Shown: positions 39,141 to 47,360, counted from the first letter of the stretch. The stretch: DNA of 64,000 nucleotides from Muricoccus roseus (GCF_900141905.1 NZ_FQZF01000003.1:230041-294040); one strand, 5' to 3'. Numbers and translations are program-made. The notes: a model not told the origin generated them from the letters alone.

Positions 39141-39946
39141 GCGGCGGGCGCCTCCGCCACCGGCTTGCTGCGCCACATCAGCCAGATGCCAAACAGCACC
39201 ATGGGGATGGACAGGAGCTGCCCCATCGTCGCGCCGGCGAAGAGGAAGCCGAGCTGCGGGTCGGGCTGGCGGAAGAACTCGCCGATGATGCGCGCCATGC
39301 CATAGCCCGTGAGGAAGGCGCCGGCGGTGAAGCCGGGCCGTGCCCGCAGGCGCGGCGTGCGCACGATGACCTGCAGCACCACCAGAAGGATCAGCCCCTC
39401 CATCGCCGCCTGGTAGAGCTGCGAGGGATGCCGCGGCTCCGGCCCCGCATGCGGGAAGATCATGCCCCAAGGCACGTCCGTCGTGCGCCCCCACAGCTCC
39501 CCGTTGATGAAGTTCGCGATGCGGCCGAGCCCAAGGCCGATCGGCACCACGCTGGTGATGCGGTCCGAGAACAGGAGGAACGGGATGCGCTGGCGGTGGC
39601 AGAACCAGGCCAGCGCGACGATCACCCCCGCCGCGCCGCCATGGAAGGACATGCCGCCATGCCAGAGATAGGCGATCTCCCAGGGGGCGTTCAGGATGAT
39701 GTCGGGCCGATAGAACAGCACATAGCCGATCCGCCCACCGAGGATGACGCCGAGCGTCGCCCAGGTGACGAAGTCGTCCACCTGCTCCCGCGTGCCCGCC
39801 ACCGGCACCAGCCCGACCAGCCGCCGCGCCACCTGCCAGCCGATGACGATGCCCGCGATATAGGCCAGCGCGTACCAGCGCACGACGAAGGGCCCGATGG
39901 CGAAGGCCACCGGATCGAAGGCGGGGAAGAGGATGGCGGGGATCAT
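39137..39946 (-). CDS. lgt: Prolipoprotein diacylglyceryl transferase
   Basis: Inner-membrane enzyme that attaches diacylglycerol to the lipobox Cys of prolipoproteins. The 269-residue protein has seven hydrophobic segments, the HGGMSFHGG loop and the Lgt signature GRIANFINGELWGR. The ATG overlaps the hldD stop by 4 bp. Several lipoproteins encoded in this window (30803, 36252, 60242) would be its substrates. Confidence 0.96.
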   Translation of the reverse strand: MIPAILFPAFDPVAFAIGPFVVRWYALAYIAGIVIGWQVARRLVGLVPVAGTREQVDDFVTWATLGVILGGRIGYVLFYRPDIILNAPWEIAYLWHGGMSFHGGAAGVIVALAWFCHRQRIPFLLFSDRITSVVPIGLGLGRIANFINGELWGRTTDVPWGMIFPHAGPEPRHPSQLYQAAMEGLILLVVLQVIVRTPRLRARPGFTAGAFLTGYGMARIIGEFFRQPDPQLGFLFAGATMGQLLSIPMVLFGIWLMWRSKPVAEAPAA

Positions 39947-40920
39947 GCGGGCACCTCGGCGGCGTCGAGCTGGCGGACATAGCGCGTCACGCCCTCCTCC
40001 AGGGAGGTGGGCGGGTGATCGAACCCGGCTTCCCGCAGCCGGTCCATGCGCGCCTCGGTGAAATACTGGTACTTGCCGCGCAGGTCCTCGGGCATCGGCA
40101 CGTAGCGGATGTCGGGCGGCTGCTGGCGCGCGGCATAGATGGCGCGGGCGAGATCCGCGAAGCTGCGCGCCCGGCCGGTGCCGATGTTGAACAGCCCGCT
40201 CACGCGCGGATGCGCGGCCAGCCACAGCATCGCCGCCACGCAGTCATCCACATGCACGAAGTCGCGCAGCTGGCCGCCATCGGGGAATTCCGGCCGGTCG
40301 GAGGCGAAGAGCGTCGCGGGCTCCCCCGCTGCAATCTGGCGCCACTTGTGCAACACCACGCTCGCCATGCGCCCCTTATGGGCCTCGTTCGGGCCATAGA
40401 CGTTGAAGAACTTCAGCCCCGCCCATTGCGGCGGCGCCGGCTGGCCCAACGCCAGCATCTGCACGATGCGCTGGTCCGTCGCATGCTTGGACCAGCCATA
40501 GAGGTTCAGCGGCCTGAGGCGCGCCAGCGCGCGCGGATCGGCATCGTCGTCGAAACCCTCCGCGCCGCCGCCATAGGTGGCGGCGGAGGAGGCGTAGATC
40601 AGCGGCACGCGGTGCCGCGCGCACCACTCCCACAGGCGGAGCGTGAGATTCAGGTTGCTCCCGGCCACCAGGTCGCCATCCGTCACGGTGGTGGCGGAGA
40701 CGGCGCCAAGATGGAACACCGCCTCCAGCTTCGGCGCCCCCTCTAGCCAGCGCGGCAGATCCTCCGGCGGCACGATGCCGGCGATCACGGCGTCCCGGAT
40801 GTTCCGCCACTTCGGCCCGTCCCGCAGCCGGTCGCTGATCGTCACCTCCGCGCCGCGGGCGGACAGGGCGGTGACGAGATTCGAACCGATGAAGCCGGCG
40901 CCGCCGGTGACGAGGAACAT
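39943..40920 (-). CDS. hldD: ADP-glyceromanno-heptose 6-epimerase
   Basis: Last step in making ADP-L-glycero-D-manno-heptose for the LPS core. The 325-residue extended SDR has VTGGAGFIGSNLVTAL, HLGAVSATTVTDGD, Tyr-X3-Lys in LYGWSKHATDQ, and FFNVYGPNEAHKGRMASVV, which is specific for HldD/RfaD. The ATG at 40920 is the family start; the open frame continues into repeat copy C but that is spurious. The ribosome-binding site is weak. First gene of the hldD-lgt-midA-pgeF chain. Confidence 0.94.
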   Translation of the reverse strand: MFLVTGGAGFIGSNLVTALSARGAEVTISDRLRDGPKWRNIRDAVIAGIVPPEDLPRWLEGAPKLEAVFHLGAVSATTVTDGDLVAGSNLNLTLRLWEWCARHRVPLIYASSAATYGGGAEGFDDDADPRALARLRPLNLYGWSKHATDQRIVQMLALGQPAPPQWAGLKFFNVYGPNEAHKGRMASVVLHKWRQIAAGEPATLFASDRPEFPDGGQLRDFVHVDDCVAAMLWLAAHPRVSGLFNIGTGRARSFADLARAIYAARQQPPDIRYVPMPEDLRGKYQYFTEARMDRLREAGFDHPPTSLEEGVTRYVRQLDAAEVPA

Positions 40921-40997
40921 GCGCGGCCTATCGCGGAGGTTTCGGGGCGCCGGGGGTATAGGCCCGATCCCGCGTGCCGGGAAATGGTGGGCAGGGT

Positions 40998-41252
40998 CAC
41001 CCGGTTGTCGGTCTGTCCCCGGGGAGAGGGAGAAGGAATTCTTCCTCTCCCCCAACCCCCACCATCATCTTTTTCTTCAAGTCTGGAATCACTCGGCGGA
41101 CGGTGCGCCTGAGGTTCACGACCTCAGGCGACTGCAAGGGCAGGATATGCACCCTGCAAACCAGAGGCCCCTTCGATCATCGTATCCACGGCAGTCAAAC
41201 GGGGTTCCAAGGGCCTCAGGCCCTTGGCGGGTCGAGGGCAGGGCCCTCGACG
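40998..41252 (+). repeat. Interspersed four-hairpin element, copy C
   Basis: Located between the divergent hldD and ubiK genes, the only copy in a divergent gap. HP1 (about 41017-41053) has a GGAA loop and one G-T pair. HP2 is CGCCTGAGGTT-CAC-GACCTCAGGCG with one wobble pair. GACTGC and GCAGTC flank the middle segment. HP3 is the invariant CCAAGGGCC-TCA-GGCCCTTGG. HP4 is longer than in other copies, GTCGAGGGC-AGG-GCCCTCGAC. The 92 bp from there to ubiK hold no obvious further feature. Confidence 0.88.
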
Positions 41253-41344
41253 GAAAGCACTTCCCCAAGGAAATCCACACCTGGGGGCTACGCCGGGCGC
41301 CTCTCCGGGGCCATGTTGGTGGAGCGATTTGACTGGAGGCACGC

Positions 41345-41758
41345 ATGTCTGAGGGTGGTCAGGGATCTTCGGGGCCCTTCGGAGCCGGCGGCTTCGGCAA
41401 GGGCTTCGGCGGCGGTCCCTTCGGCGGCGGCCGCGGCAAGTTCTTCGATGATCTGGCGGGTGTCGCGGGCGGCGCCTTCTCCGTCCTCGCCGGCGCCCGG
41501 GCCGAGATCGAGGCCGCGGTGCAGGCCCAGGTAGAGGCGCTGACCGCCCGCCTGAACCTGGTGAAGCGCGAGGAGCTGGACGCCGCGCTGGAGGTGGCCC
41601 GCCGCGCCCGCGAGGAGGCCGAGGGCCTCTCCGCCCGCGTCGCGGCGCTGGAGGCGCGGCTGGATGCCATGCCGGCCGCCCCCGTGCCGGCGGCGACGCC
41701 CTTCGAGACCGGCGCCGGCGGCGGCGGCGGGCAGGACGGCACCAGCGAAGGGGAATAG
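41345..41758 (+). CDS. ubiK: UbiK/BMFP-domain accessory factor
   Basis: 137-residue protein of the UbiK (YqiC, BMFP) family, an assembly factor for ubiquinone synthesis that binds membranes as a coiled-coil trimer. The core FFDDLAGVAGGAFSVLAGAR, continuing through LNLVKREELDAALEVARRAR to VAALEARLDA, covers residues 33-105. An unusual Gly/Phe-rich N-terminus (repeated GFGKGFGGGPFGGG) and a Gly tail flank it. The ATG follows GGAGG. It begins a ubiK-ybjN-proC group. Confidence 0.88.
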   Translation: MSEGGQGSSGPFGAGGFGKGFGGGPFGGGRGKFFDDLAGVAGGAFSVLAGARAEIEAAVQAQVEALTARLNLVKREELDAALEVARRAREEAEGLSARVAALEARLDAMPAAPVPAATPFETGAGGGGGQDGTSEGE

Positions 41759-41896
41759 CGCGGGCCCGGCCGGGGGCGTGAAGCCTTCGGTCTTGCCGCT
41801 GCGTTCGCCATCGCAGTATCAACCTGTTGGGGCTGACCCGACCGATTCGCTACCAGACTCGGGGGGTCTGCCCGTCTCGGGATAGGAGGTGACTCG

Positions 41897-42400
41897 ATGT
41901 CAGCCACCCTCGCTGCCGACCGGGACAGGGCCGCCAATCCGCTCGACGTGGTCGAGCAGATCGTGTCGGCCAACGAATGGGCCTTCGACCGTCGCTCCGA
42001 TGGAGAGATGGCCGCCGAGGCTCCCGGCAAGTGGTGCGACTACGGCCTGCATTTCGCCTGGTCCACCGAAATCAGCGCCATGCACTTCACCTGCGCCTTC
42101 GACATGAAGGTGCCCGCCCAGGCCCGCGCCCGGCTCCACGAGCTTCTGGCCCTGGCCAATGAGAAGCTCTGGATCGGCCATTTCGGCCTGGAGGGCGAGG
42201 AAGGCGTGCCCGTCTTCCGCCACGCCGTCCTGCTCCGTGGCGCCCGCGCCGCGAGCGTCGAGAGCCTCGAGGACATGGTGGATATCGCCATCACGGAATG
42301 CGAGCGCTTCTTCCCCGCCTTCCAGTTCGTCCTCTGGGGCGGCAAGCCACCCGCCGAGGCCCTGGCGGCGGCCATGCTGGACTGCGTGGGCGAAGCCTGA
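41897..42400 (+). CDS. YbjN domain-containing protein
   Basis: 167-residue soluble protein of the YbjN (bacterial sensory transduction regulator-like) family. It has NPLDVVEQIVSANEWAFDRR, LHFAWSTEISAMHFTCAFD, LALANEKLWIGHFGL and the C-terminal FQFVLWGGK. Function is not established. It has a very strong AGGAGGTGA ribosome-binding site. The ybjN-proC pairing behind ubiK is usual in alphaproteobacteria, but a terminator separates it from proC here. Confidence 0.88.
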   Translation: MSATLAADRDRAANPLDVVEQIVSANEWAFDRRSDGEMAAEAPGKWCDYGLHFAWSTEISAMHFTCAFDMKVPAQARARLHELLALANEKLWIGHFGLEGEEGVPVFRHAVLLRGARAASVESLEDMVDIAITECERFFPAFQFVLWGGKPPAEALAAAMLDCVGEA

Positions 42401-42409
42401 AACCTTCCG

Positions 42410-42432
42410 CGGCCCCTCCGCTTGAGGGGCCG
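42410..42432 (+). terminator. Terminator between ybjN and proC
   Basis: A 9-bp perfect stem CGGCCCCTC/GAGGGGCCG with loop CGCTT is followed by TTCTGGTTTC, 9 bp after the ybjN stop. proC starts 24 bp later, so some readthrough or an embedded promoter is needed. Confidence 0.7.
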
Positions 42433-42455
42433 TTCTGGTTTCGAGGATTCGCCTG

Positions 42456-43268
42456 ATGTCCGCTGAGGTTTTGCCCCCCGTCCTCCTGGTCGGCTGCGGC
42501 AAGATGGGGGGCGCCCTGCTCGCCGGCTGGTTGGAGCGCGGCCTCTCCCGCGCCGTGGTGGTGGAGCCGCACAAGCCCTCCACCGAGGCCTTCGCCCACC
42601 GGGTGGAGGTGGTGCCGGACGTTCATTCCATCCCCTCCGGCTTCGTGCCCGAGGCCGTGGTGCTCGCCACCAAGCCCCAGCAGGCCGACGACGCCCTGCC
42701 GGACTACCGCCCCTTCGCCCGCGGCGGCGCGCTCTTCGTCTCCATTATGGCCGGCAAGACCATCTCCCGCCTGGACGCCATGCTGGAGGGCGCCGCGGTG
42801 GTGCGCGCCATGCCCAACACCCCCGCTGCCATCGGCCAGGGCTTCACCGTGGCCTGCGCCGGCCGCCGCGTCTCCTCCACTCAGAAAGACCTCGCCCACC
42901 GCCTCCTCGTCGCCACCGGCGAAGTGGACTGGGTGGAGGCCGAAAGCCTGATCGACCCCGTCACGGCCATCTCGGGCGGCGGCCCGGCCTATGTCTTCCT
43001 CCTGGCCGAACTGCTGGAAAAGGCCGGCATCGAACAAGGCGTCCCGCCCGACCTCGCCCGCCGCATGGCGCGCGCGACCATCACCGGCTCGGGCGCCCTG
43101 CTCGGCCGCAGCGCCGAGGACGCGGCGGTGCTGCGCAAGAACGTCACCTCCCCCAAAGGCACCACGGAACAGGCCCTGGCCGTGCTGATGGCCGAGCCAG
43201 CCTGGCCGGAACTGGTCTCCCGCGCCGTCGACGCGGCCACGAAGCGGTCTCGGGAACTGGCGAAGTAG
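42456..43268 (+). CDS. proC: Pyrroline-5-carboxylate reductase
   Basis: Last step of proline synthesis, NAD(P)H-dependent. The 270-residue protein has the nucleotide fold LLVGCGKMGGALLAGWLE, VVLATKPQQADDALP, RAMPNTPAAIGQG and the ProC signature region DPVTAISGGGPAYVFLLAELLEKAG, written here in part as ISGGGPAYVFLLAE. The closing TSPKGTTEQAL is diagnostic. Repeat copy D begins 2 bp after the stop codon. Confidence 0.96.
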   Translation: MSAEVLPPVLLVGCGKMGGALLAGWLERGLSRAVVVEPHKPSTEAFAHRVEVVPDVHSIPSGFVPEAVVLATKPQQADDALPDYRPFARGGALFVSIMAGKTISRLDAMLEGAAVVRAMPNTPAAIGQGFTVACAGRRVSSTQKDLAHRLLVATGEVDWVEAESLIDPVTAISGGGPAYVFLLAELLEKAGIEQGVPPDLARRMARATITGSGALLGRSAEDAAVLRKNVTSPKGTTEQALAVLMAEPAWPELVSRAVDAATKRSRELAK

Positions 43269-43269
43269 A

Positions 43270-43540
43270 GGAGGGCTCCGCGCTCCACCCGCCAAGGGCC
43301 TGAGGCCCTTGGAACCCCGTCTGACTGCCGTGGATACGATGATCGAAGGGGTCTCTGGTGAGGGGCTCCTTGCTGCCCTTGCAGTCGCCTAAGGTCCTAG
43401 ACCTCAGGCGCACCGTCAGCGCCATGGTTCCAACTCGAAGAAAGAGATGATGGGTCGAAGGTATTGCGTTCGACGGGTCCGGGGAGAGGAAGAATTCCTT
43501 CTTCCTCTCCCCGGGACAGACCGACAGCCCAGACCCCAAA
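43270..43540 (-). repeat. Interspersed four-hairpin element, copy D (inverted)
   Basis: Minus-strand copy between proC and rsmB. Its right end touches the proC stop: HP4 (about 43271-43289) has one mismatch and HP3 (43292-43312) is the invariant CCAAGGGCC-TCA-GGCCCTTGG. GACTGC/GCAGTC flank the middle. HP2 has loop TAG and one G-T pair. HP1 (43479-43514) is a perfect 16-bp stem with a GGAA loop, identical to copy E. The left flank GTCTGTC is shared with C, E and F. Together with copy E it brackets rsmB in opposite orientation. Confidence 0.9.
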
Positions 43541-43582
43541 CCCGTTGACGAAAGGGGAACGCCGGGCAGCCCCCATGCGTTT

Positions 43583-43613
43583 GGGGCTGCACATCCGGCG
43601 TGAAATGCGCCAA
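43583..43613 (+). repeat. 31-bp segment before rsmB, duplicated at 45202
   Basis: This stretch just upstream of rsmB matches 45202-45232 at 27 of 31 positions, sharing GGGGCTGCACA and GAAATGCG. The likeness continues more weakly into the first rsmB codons. GCAGCCCC at 43566 can pair with GGGGCTGC here. Confidence 0.6.
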
Positions 43614-43624
43614 GTCGCCCCTCC

Positions 43625-44872
43625 ATGCCGCTGAATCCCACCCGGTCCGCCGCCTTCGCCCTCGTCTCCGCCGTGCTGGAGCGCCACCGCGCCCTGGACG
43701 AGGCGCTGGACGCCCTGCCCGCCCGCATCGAGCCGCGCGACCGCGCCGCCGCCCATCGCATCGCCGCCGCCGTGCTGCGGCGGCTGGGCAGCATCGACGC
43801 GGTGCTGGAGCCGTATCTGCGCCGCGAGCCCTCCCCGCCCGCCTTGCAGGCGCTGCGCATCGGCGCGGCCGAGCTGCTGCTGCTCGGCACCCCGCCCCAT
43901 GCGGCGGTGGGGAATGCGGTGGCCCTGGCCCCCAAGCCCTTCGCCGGGCTGGTGAACGCCGTGCTCCGCAAGGTGGCGACGGAGGGCCCCGCAGCGCTGG
44001 AAGGGCTGGATGCGGCCCGGCTGGACACCCCGCCCTGGCTCTGGTCCGCCTGGCACGCCGCCTATGGGCCGAAGGTGCGAGCCATCGCGGAGGCGCATAC
44101 GCGGCCGGCGCCGCTCGACCTCTCCCTGGCGCCCGGCGCGGCGGCCCCGGAAGGGGCGGAGCTTCTTCCGAACGGCACGGCGCGCCTGCCCGCCGGCACC
44201 CGCATCACCGAAATCCCCGGCTTCGCCGACGGCGGCTTCTGGGCGCAGGACGCGGCGGCCAGCCTGCCCGCGCGGCTGCTCGCACCCCGGCCAGGCCAGC
44301 GCGTGGCCGATCTCTGCGCCGCGCCGGGCGGCAAGACGGCGCAGCTCGTCGGCATGGGGGCTGCCGTCACCGCCGTGGAAAAGGAGGCCGCCCGCGCGAA
44401 CCGCCTGCGCGAGAACCTGGCCCGGCTGAAGATGGAGGCCGAGGTGGTGGTGGCCGATGTCATGCCCTGGGCGGCCGAGCGGCGAGGCGGCTTCGATTCG
44501 GTTCTGCTGGACGCACCCTGCACCGCGACCGGCACCATCCGCCGCCATCCCGAGGTGCCGCATCTGCGCCGCGTCCGGGACGTGGCCAAGCTCGCGGCCA
44601 CCCAGGCGGCGCTGCTGGAAGCCGCGGCCGGGCTGCTCGCCCCGGGCGGCCGGCTGGTCTTCGCCACCTGCTCGCTCCAGCCCGAGGAAGGCGAGGCGCA
44701 TCTCGCCCGCGCCGCCAGCCTCGGCCTGCGCGCCGAGCCCGTGCGGGCTGAAGAAGTCCCCGGACTCGAAATGGCCCTCACCCCGGAAGGCGCTCTCCGC
44801 ACCCGGCCGGATCTCTGGGGAGAGAAGGGCGGGATGGACGGGTTCTTCATCGCACGCTTCACCCGGGACTGA
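43625..44872 (+). CDS. rsmB: 16S rRNA (cytosine967-C5)-methyltransferase RsmB family
   Basis: 415-residue SAM-dependent m5C methyltransferase of the RsmB/Fmu/NOP2 family. An N-terminal NusB-like RNA-binding domain (residues 5-135, RDRAAAHRIAAAVLRRLG) precedes the catalytic domain. SAM loop DLCAAPGGKTAQL, first Cys in LDAPCTATGTIRRHPE and the catalytic Cys in FATCSLQPEEGE are intact. It is bracketed by repeat copies D and E. In relatives the gene lies close to htpX and the DUF1674 gene, which are 2.3 kb further on here. Confidence 0.94.
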   Translation: MPLNPTRSAAFALVSAVLERHRALDEALDALPARIEPRDRAAAHRIAAAVLRRLGSIDAVLEPYLRREPSPPALQALRIGAAELLLLGTPPHAAVGNAVALAPKPFAGLVNAVLRKVATEGPAALEGLDAARLDTPPWLWSAWHAAYGPKVRAIAEAHTRPAPLDLSLAPGAAAPEGAELLPNGTARLPAGTRITEIPGFADGGFWAQDAAASLPARLLAPRPGQRVADLCAAPGGKTAQLVGMGAAVTAVEKEAARANRLRENLARLKMEAEVVVADVMPWAAERRGGFDSVLLDAPCTATGTIRRHPEVPHLRRVRDVAKLAATQAALLEAAAGLLAPGGRLVFATCSLQPEEGEAHLARAASLGLRAEPVRAEEVPGLEMALTPEGALRTRPDLWGEKGGMDGFFIARFTRD

Positions 44873-44888
44873 TCGCGCGCCGCGCGTT

Positions 44889-45142
44889 CGTTCTGGGCTG
44901 TGGGTCTGTCCCGGGGAGAGGAAGAAGGAATTCTTCCTCTCCCCGGCCCCCTCACCATCATCCTTTTCTAGGAGTTTGGGATCACGGGGCTGACGGTGCG
45001 CCTCGGGTCGATGCCCCGAGGCGACTGCAACGGCAGGGACAGCACCTTCAGCCAGAGACCCCTTTGATCCGGGGTATCCACGGCAGTCAGACAGGGTTCC
45101 AAGGGCCTCAGGCCCTTGGCGGGCGAGGGCGGAGCCCTCAAC
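44889..45142 (+). repeat. Interspersed four-hairpin element, copy E
   Basis: Lies between rsmB and the GT4 gene. HP1 (44911-44946) is a perfect 16-bp stem CCGGGGAGAGGAAGAA with GGAA loop. HP2 differs in sequence: CGCCTCGGGTC-GAT-GCCCCGAGGCG, where two consecutive pairs are changed on both arms so that pairing is kept (G-C to C-G and A-T to G-C) and one inner pair is lost. An extra pair ACCCC/GGGGT occurs in the middle. HP3 is invariant and HP4 is GAGGGC-GGA-GCCCTC (45125-45139). The 176 bp after it contain the 31-bp duplicate and the GT4 leader. Confidence 0.92.
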
Positions 45143-45201
45143 AGGGCAACCCCTCCAGGCCGCACCGGTGGTGCATTTTGGCATTCCCTCCTTGCAGGGA
45201 G

Positions 45202-45232
45202 GGGGCTGCACAGCCCGCGCGAAATGCGTCAA
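45202..45232 (+). repeat. 31-bp segment after copy E, duplicate of the rsmB leader
   Basis: 27 of 31 positions match 43583-43613. Downstream similarity includes CCATGCCGC, which corresponds to the rsmB start codon region, so this looks like a decayed duplicate of the rsmB 5' end. A hairpin CCCTCC/GGGAGG lies just upstream at 45186-45202. Confidence 0.6.
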
Positions 45233-45318
45233 TCCGGCGCGCCATGCCGCCCGAACCAAGCTGCTCCCTCTCCCTTGCCACGTCCTGCGCTCCTCCGGCG
45301 CGGGGCTGAGGCGGGCGC

Positions 45319-46428
45319 ATGCGGGTTCTTTTCGTCGCCAATATCGATTTCGCGCTGCGCCACTTCATCCTGCCGCTGATGCGCGGGGCTCGCGCGCGGG
45401 GGCATGAGGTGGTGGCGGTTTCCGCTAACGGCCCGCTGCTGGATCTGCCGCGCGCCGAGGGCTTCACCGTGATCCCCCTGCCCATGGCCCGCAGCCTCTC
45501 GCCCCGGGCGAACTGGCGCGCCTTCCAGGCCCTGCGCGGCGTGATCCGGGAGAGCAGGCCGGATCTGGTGCATGGGCATTTTCCCATTTCCGGCTTGCTG
45601 GCCCGGCTGGCGGCCCGGGTCGAGGGCGTGCCGCGCACGGCCTATACGGTGCACGGCTTCCTCTTCAACCAGCCCGGCCGCCCCTGGCGGCGCGCGCTCT
45701 CCCTCGTGCTGGAATGGCTGGGCGGGCGGATGACCGACATCTTCCTCACGGTCAGCGAGGAGGAGGCGGAGGACGCGAAGCGGCTGCGCATCCATCCCGC
45801 GCCCTTCGCCGTGCGGAATGGCCGTGACCCCCAGCGTTTCCATCCCGACCCCGAGGCGCGCGCCGCCCTTCGCGCGGAGCTGGGCACTGCGCCGGAGGAG
45901 GTGGTGGTGACCACGATCTCCCGCCTCGTCCGGCACAAGGGCTACCCGGAGCTGTTGCGGGCGATGGAAGCCGTCCCGGGCGCGACCCTTTGGGTGGTGG
46001 GCGAACGGCTCTCCAGTGACCATGGTGCCGATCTGGAGCCGGAATTCGCCCGCGCCGCGGCCGCGCTGGGCCCCCGCCTGCGCCGCCTCGGCTACCGCCA
46101 TGACACGGAGCGGGTGCTGGCGGCCTCCGACATCTTCTGCCTGCCCAGCCATTTCGAAGGGCTGCCCATGTCGGTCATCGAGGCGATGCTGACGGGGCTG
46201 CCCGTCGTCGCCACGGATATCGGCGGGCCCAGGGAGCAGGTGGTGCCCAGCGAGACCGGCCTTCTCGTTCCCCCCGGCACAGTGGAGCCGCTGGCCGCCG
46301 CGTTGAACCGCCTGGCGGAGGACCCCGCCCTGCGCCTTCGCATGGGCGAGGCGGGCCGGGCGCGTGCCCTTGCCCTCTATGACGAGCGGGTGGTGGTGGA
46401 GCGGACGCTGGACCTTCTCGGGCTCTGA
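45319..46428 (+). CDS. Glycosyltransferase family 4 protein
   Basis: 369-residue GT-B glycosyltransferase, probably acting on a surface polysaccharide or LPS. The N-terminal Rossmann domain has FVANIDFALRHFILPLMRGA and LVHGHFPISGLLARLAAR. The C-terminal GT1/GT4 domain has ISRLVRHKGYPELLRAM, the ADIFCLPSHFEGLPMSVIEAM region (abridged FCLPSHFEGLPMSVIEAM) with the E-X7-E type motif, and GGPREQVVPSETGLLVPPG. The ATG follows GAGG. It is preceded by repeat copy E and is convergent with the GDSL gene. The donor sugar is unknown. Confidence 0.9.
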   Translation: MRVLFVANIDFALRHFILPLMRGARARGHEVVAVSANGPLLDLPRAEGFTVIPLPMARSLSPRANWRAFQALRGVIRESRPDLVHGHFPISGLLARLAARVEGVPRTAYTVHGFLFNQPGRPWRRALSLVLEWLGGRMTDIFLTVSEEEAEDAKRLRIHPAPFAVRNGRDPQRFHPDPEARAALRAELGTAPEEVVVTTISRLVRHKGYPELLRAMEAVPGATLWVVGERLSSDHGADLEPEFARAAAALGPRLRRLGYRHDTERVLAASDIFCLPSHFEGLPMSVIEAMLTGLPVVATDIGGPREQVVPSETGLLVPPGTVEPLAAALNRLAEDPALRLRMGEAGRARALALYDERVVVERTLDLLGL

Positions 46429-46435
46429 GCCGCCC

Positions 46436-47140
46436 TCAGGGCGTGCCGAGCGCATCCCGCAGCGTGCGCGCCAGCACCGCATAACCCGCCGGGCTTGGAT
46501 GCAGACGGTCGGAAAGGAGGGGGCATTCCTCCTGCTCACCGCAGGACTGGGCGAAGGGGGTGAAGGCGTCCACGAAGGTGATCCGCAGCTGCCCCTGCTC
46601 CCGCGCCAGTTCGGCGTTCACCGCCTCGATCAAGCGCCGCCGCGCGGCCAGGCGCGGCCCGCGCGGCAGGATGGAGACGACGTGGATCCGCGCCTGCGGC
46701 AGCTTCTCCTGCAGGCGCCCGACGATGGCGGTGATGCCGGCCAGGATGGCGCAGGCATCGTCCCGCGCGGTGTTGTTGGTGCCGATCAGCACCACCACCC
46801 GCCGGAACGGAGCGCCGGCCCAGTCGGCCCGGTCGAGCCGGGCGAGGACGTTCTCGGTACGGTCGGCCGAGACGCCGAAATTGGTCACCGGCCGGCCCAG
46901 ATCCTCGGCGGCCGAGCGCCAGCCGGCGATGATGGAATCGCCGACCAGGAGGGTTTCCGCCGGATGGGCCCGCAGCTCGGCCAGCTTGCGCTCCGTCACG
47001 CGCTGGGCCCGCTCCCGCTCCTGCGGGGCGGGGGTGATGGCGGGGGTGCCCGGCGGCAGGGGGCCGCACGGGGCGGCCGCCACGGGCAGGGCCAGAAAGG
47101 CCTGGGCCGCGAGGAGGGCGAAGAGCGGGAGGCGGGTCAT
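46436..47140 (-). CDS. Exported SGNH/GDSL-type esterase
   Basis: 234-residue secreted hydrolase. A signal peptide (residues 1-23, ending VAAAP) precedes block I LLVGDSIIAGW with catalytic Ser69, block II VTNFGVSADRTENVLARL, block III GTNN, and block V DRLHPSPAGY with Asp and His. It resembles lysophospholipase L1/acylhydrolase proteins that act on acyl or acetyl groups in the envelope. Only 7 bp separate it from the convergent GT4 gene, so the two may share an envelope glycan role; this is inferred. Confidence 0.9.
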   Translation of the reverse strand: MTRLPLFALLAAQAFLALPVAAAPCGPLPPGTPAITPAPQERERAQRVTERKLAELRAHPAETLLVGDSIIAGWRSAAEDLGRPVTNFGVSADRTENVLARLDRADWAGAPFRRVVVLIGTNNTARDDACAILAGITAIVGRLQEKLPQARIHVVSILPRGPRLAARRRLIEAVNAELAREQGQLRITFVDAFTPFAQSCGEQEECPLLSDRLHPSPAGYAVLARTLRDALGTP

Positions 47141-47201
47141 GCGGCAGGCTAACGCCCGCTGCGCCGAGCGGTCACCCCGAGCGGTTCCCCCGGGCGGGCT
47201 C

Positions 47202-47360
47202 TCAGAAATCGCTGACCCGTCCCTTCCGCTCCCAGTCGCCGTAACGGGTCGGCTCCGGCCCCTTGGGGCCGCCGATCTCGGCGGGCCTGGGCGGCGTTTC
47301 CGGCTGCGGCGGCGAAACCGGCGGGGCGGGCGGGGTCTTGGTCTCGTTGGTCTCGGTCAT
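47202..47360 (-). CDS. DUF1674 protein, SDHAF4-like succinate dehydrogenase assembly factor
   Basis: A 52-residue gene, [14 protein letters not shown] at the start, a Pro-rich linker, and the family core [20 protein letters not shown] ending VSDF. This C-terminal block is the conserved signature of DUF1674, whose mitochondrial relative SDHAF4 protects flavinated succinate dehydrogenase subunit A during assembly. The ATG at 47360 is 44 bp from the divergent htpX start, an arrangement common in alphaproteobacteria. Confidence 0.9.
   Translation of the reverse strand: MTETNETKTPPAPPVSPPQPETPPRPAEIGGPKGPEPTRYGDWERKGRVSDF

Noticed and set aside
40921..41055. In-frame N-terminal extension of hldD running into repeat copy C
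   Set aside because: Similar short peptides occur beside other copies because the same repeat is read; the family start at 40920 is clear.
43270..45142. rsmB as cargo of a composite transposon formed by copies D and E
   Set aside because: The element encodes no transposase and other copies are not paired around genes; inverted placement is noted but mobility is not shown.
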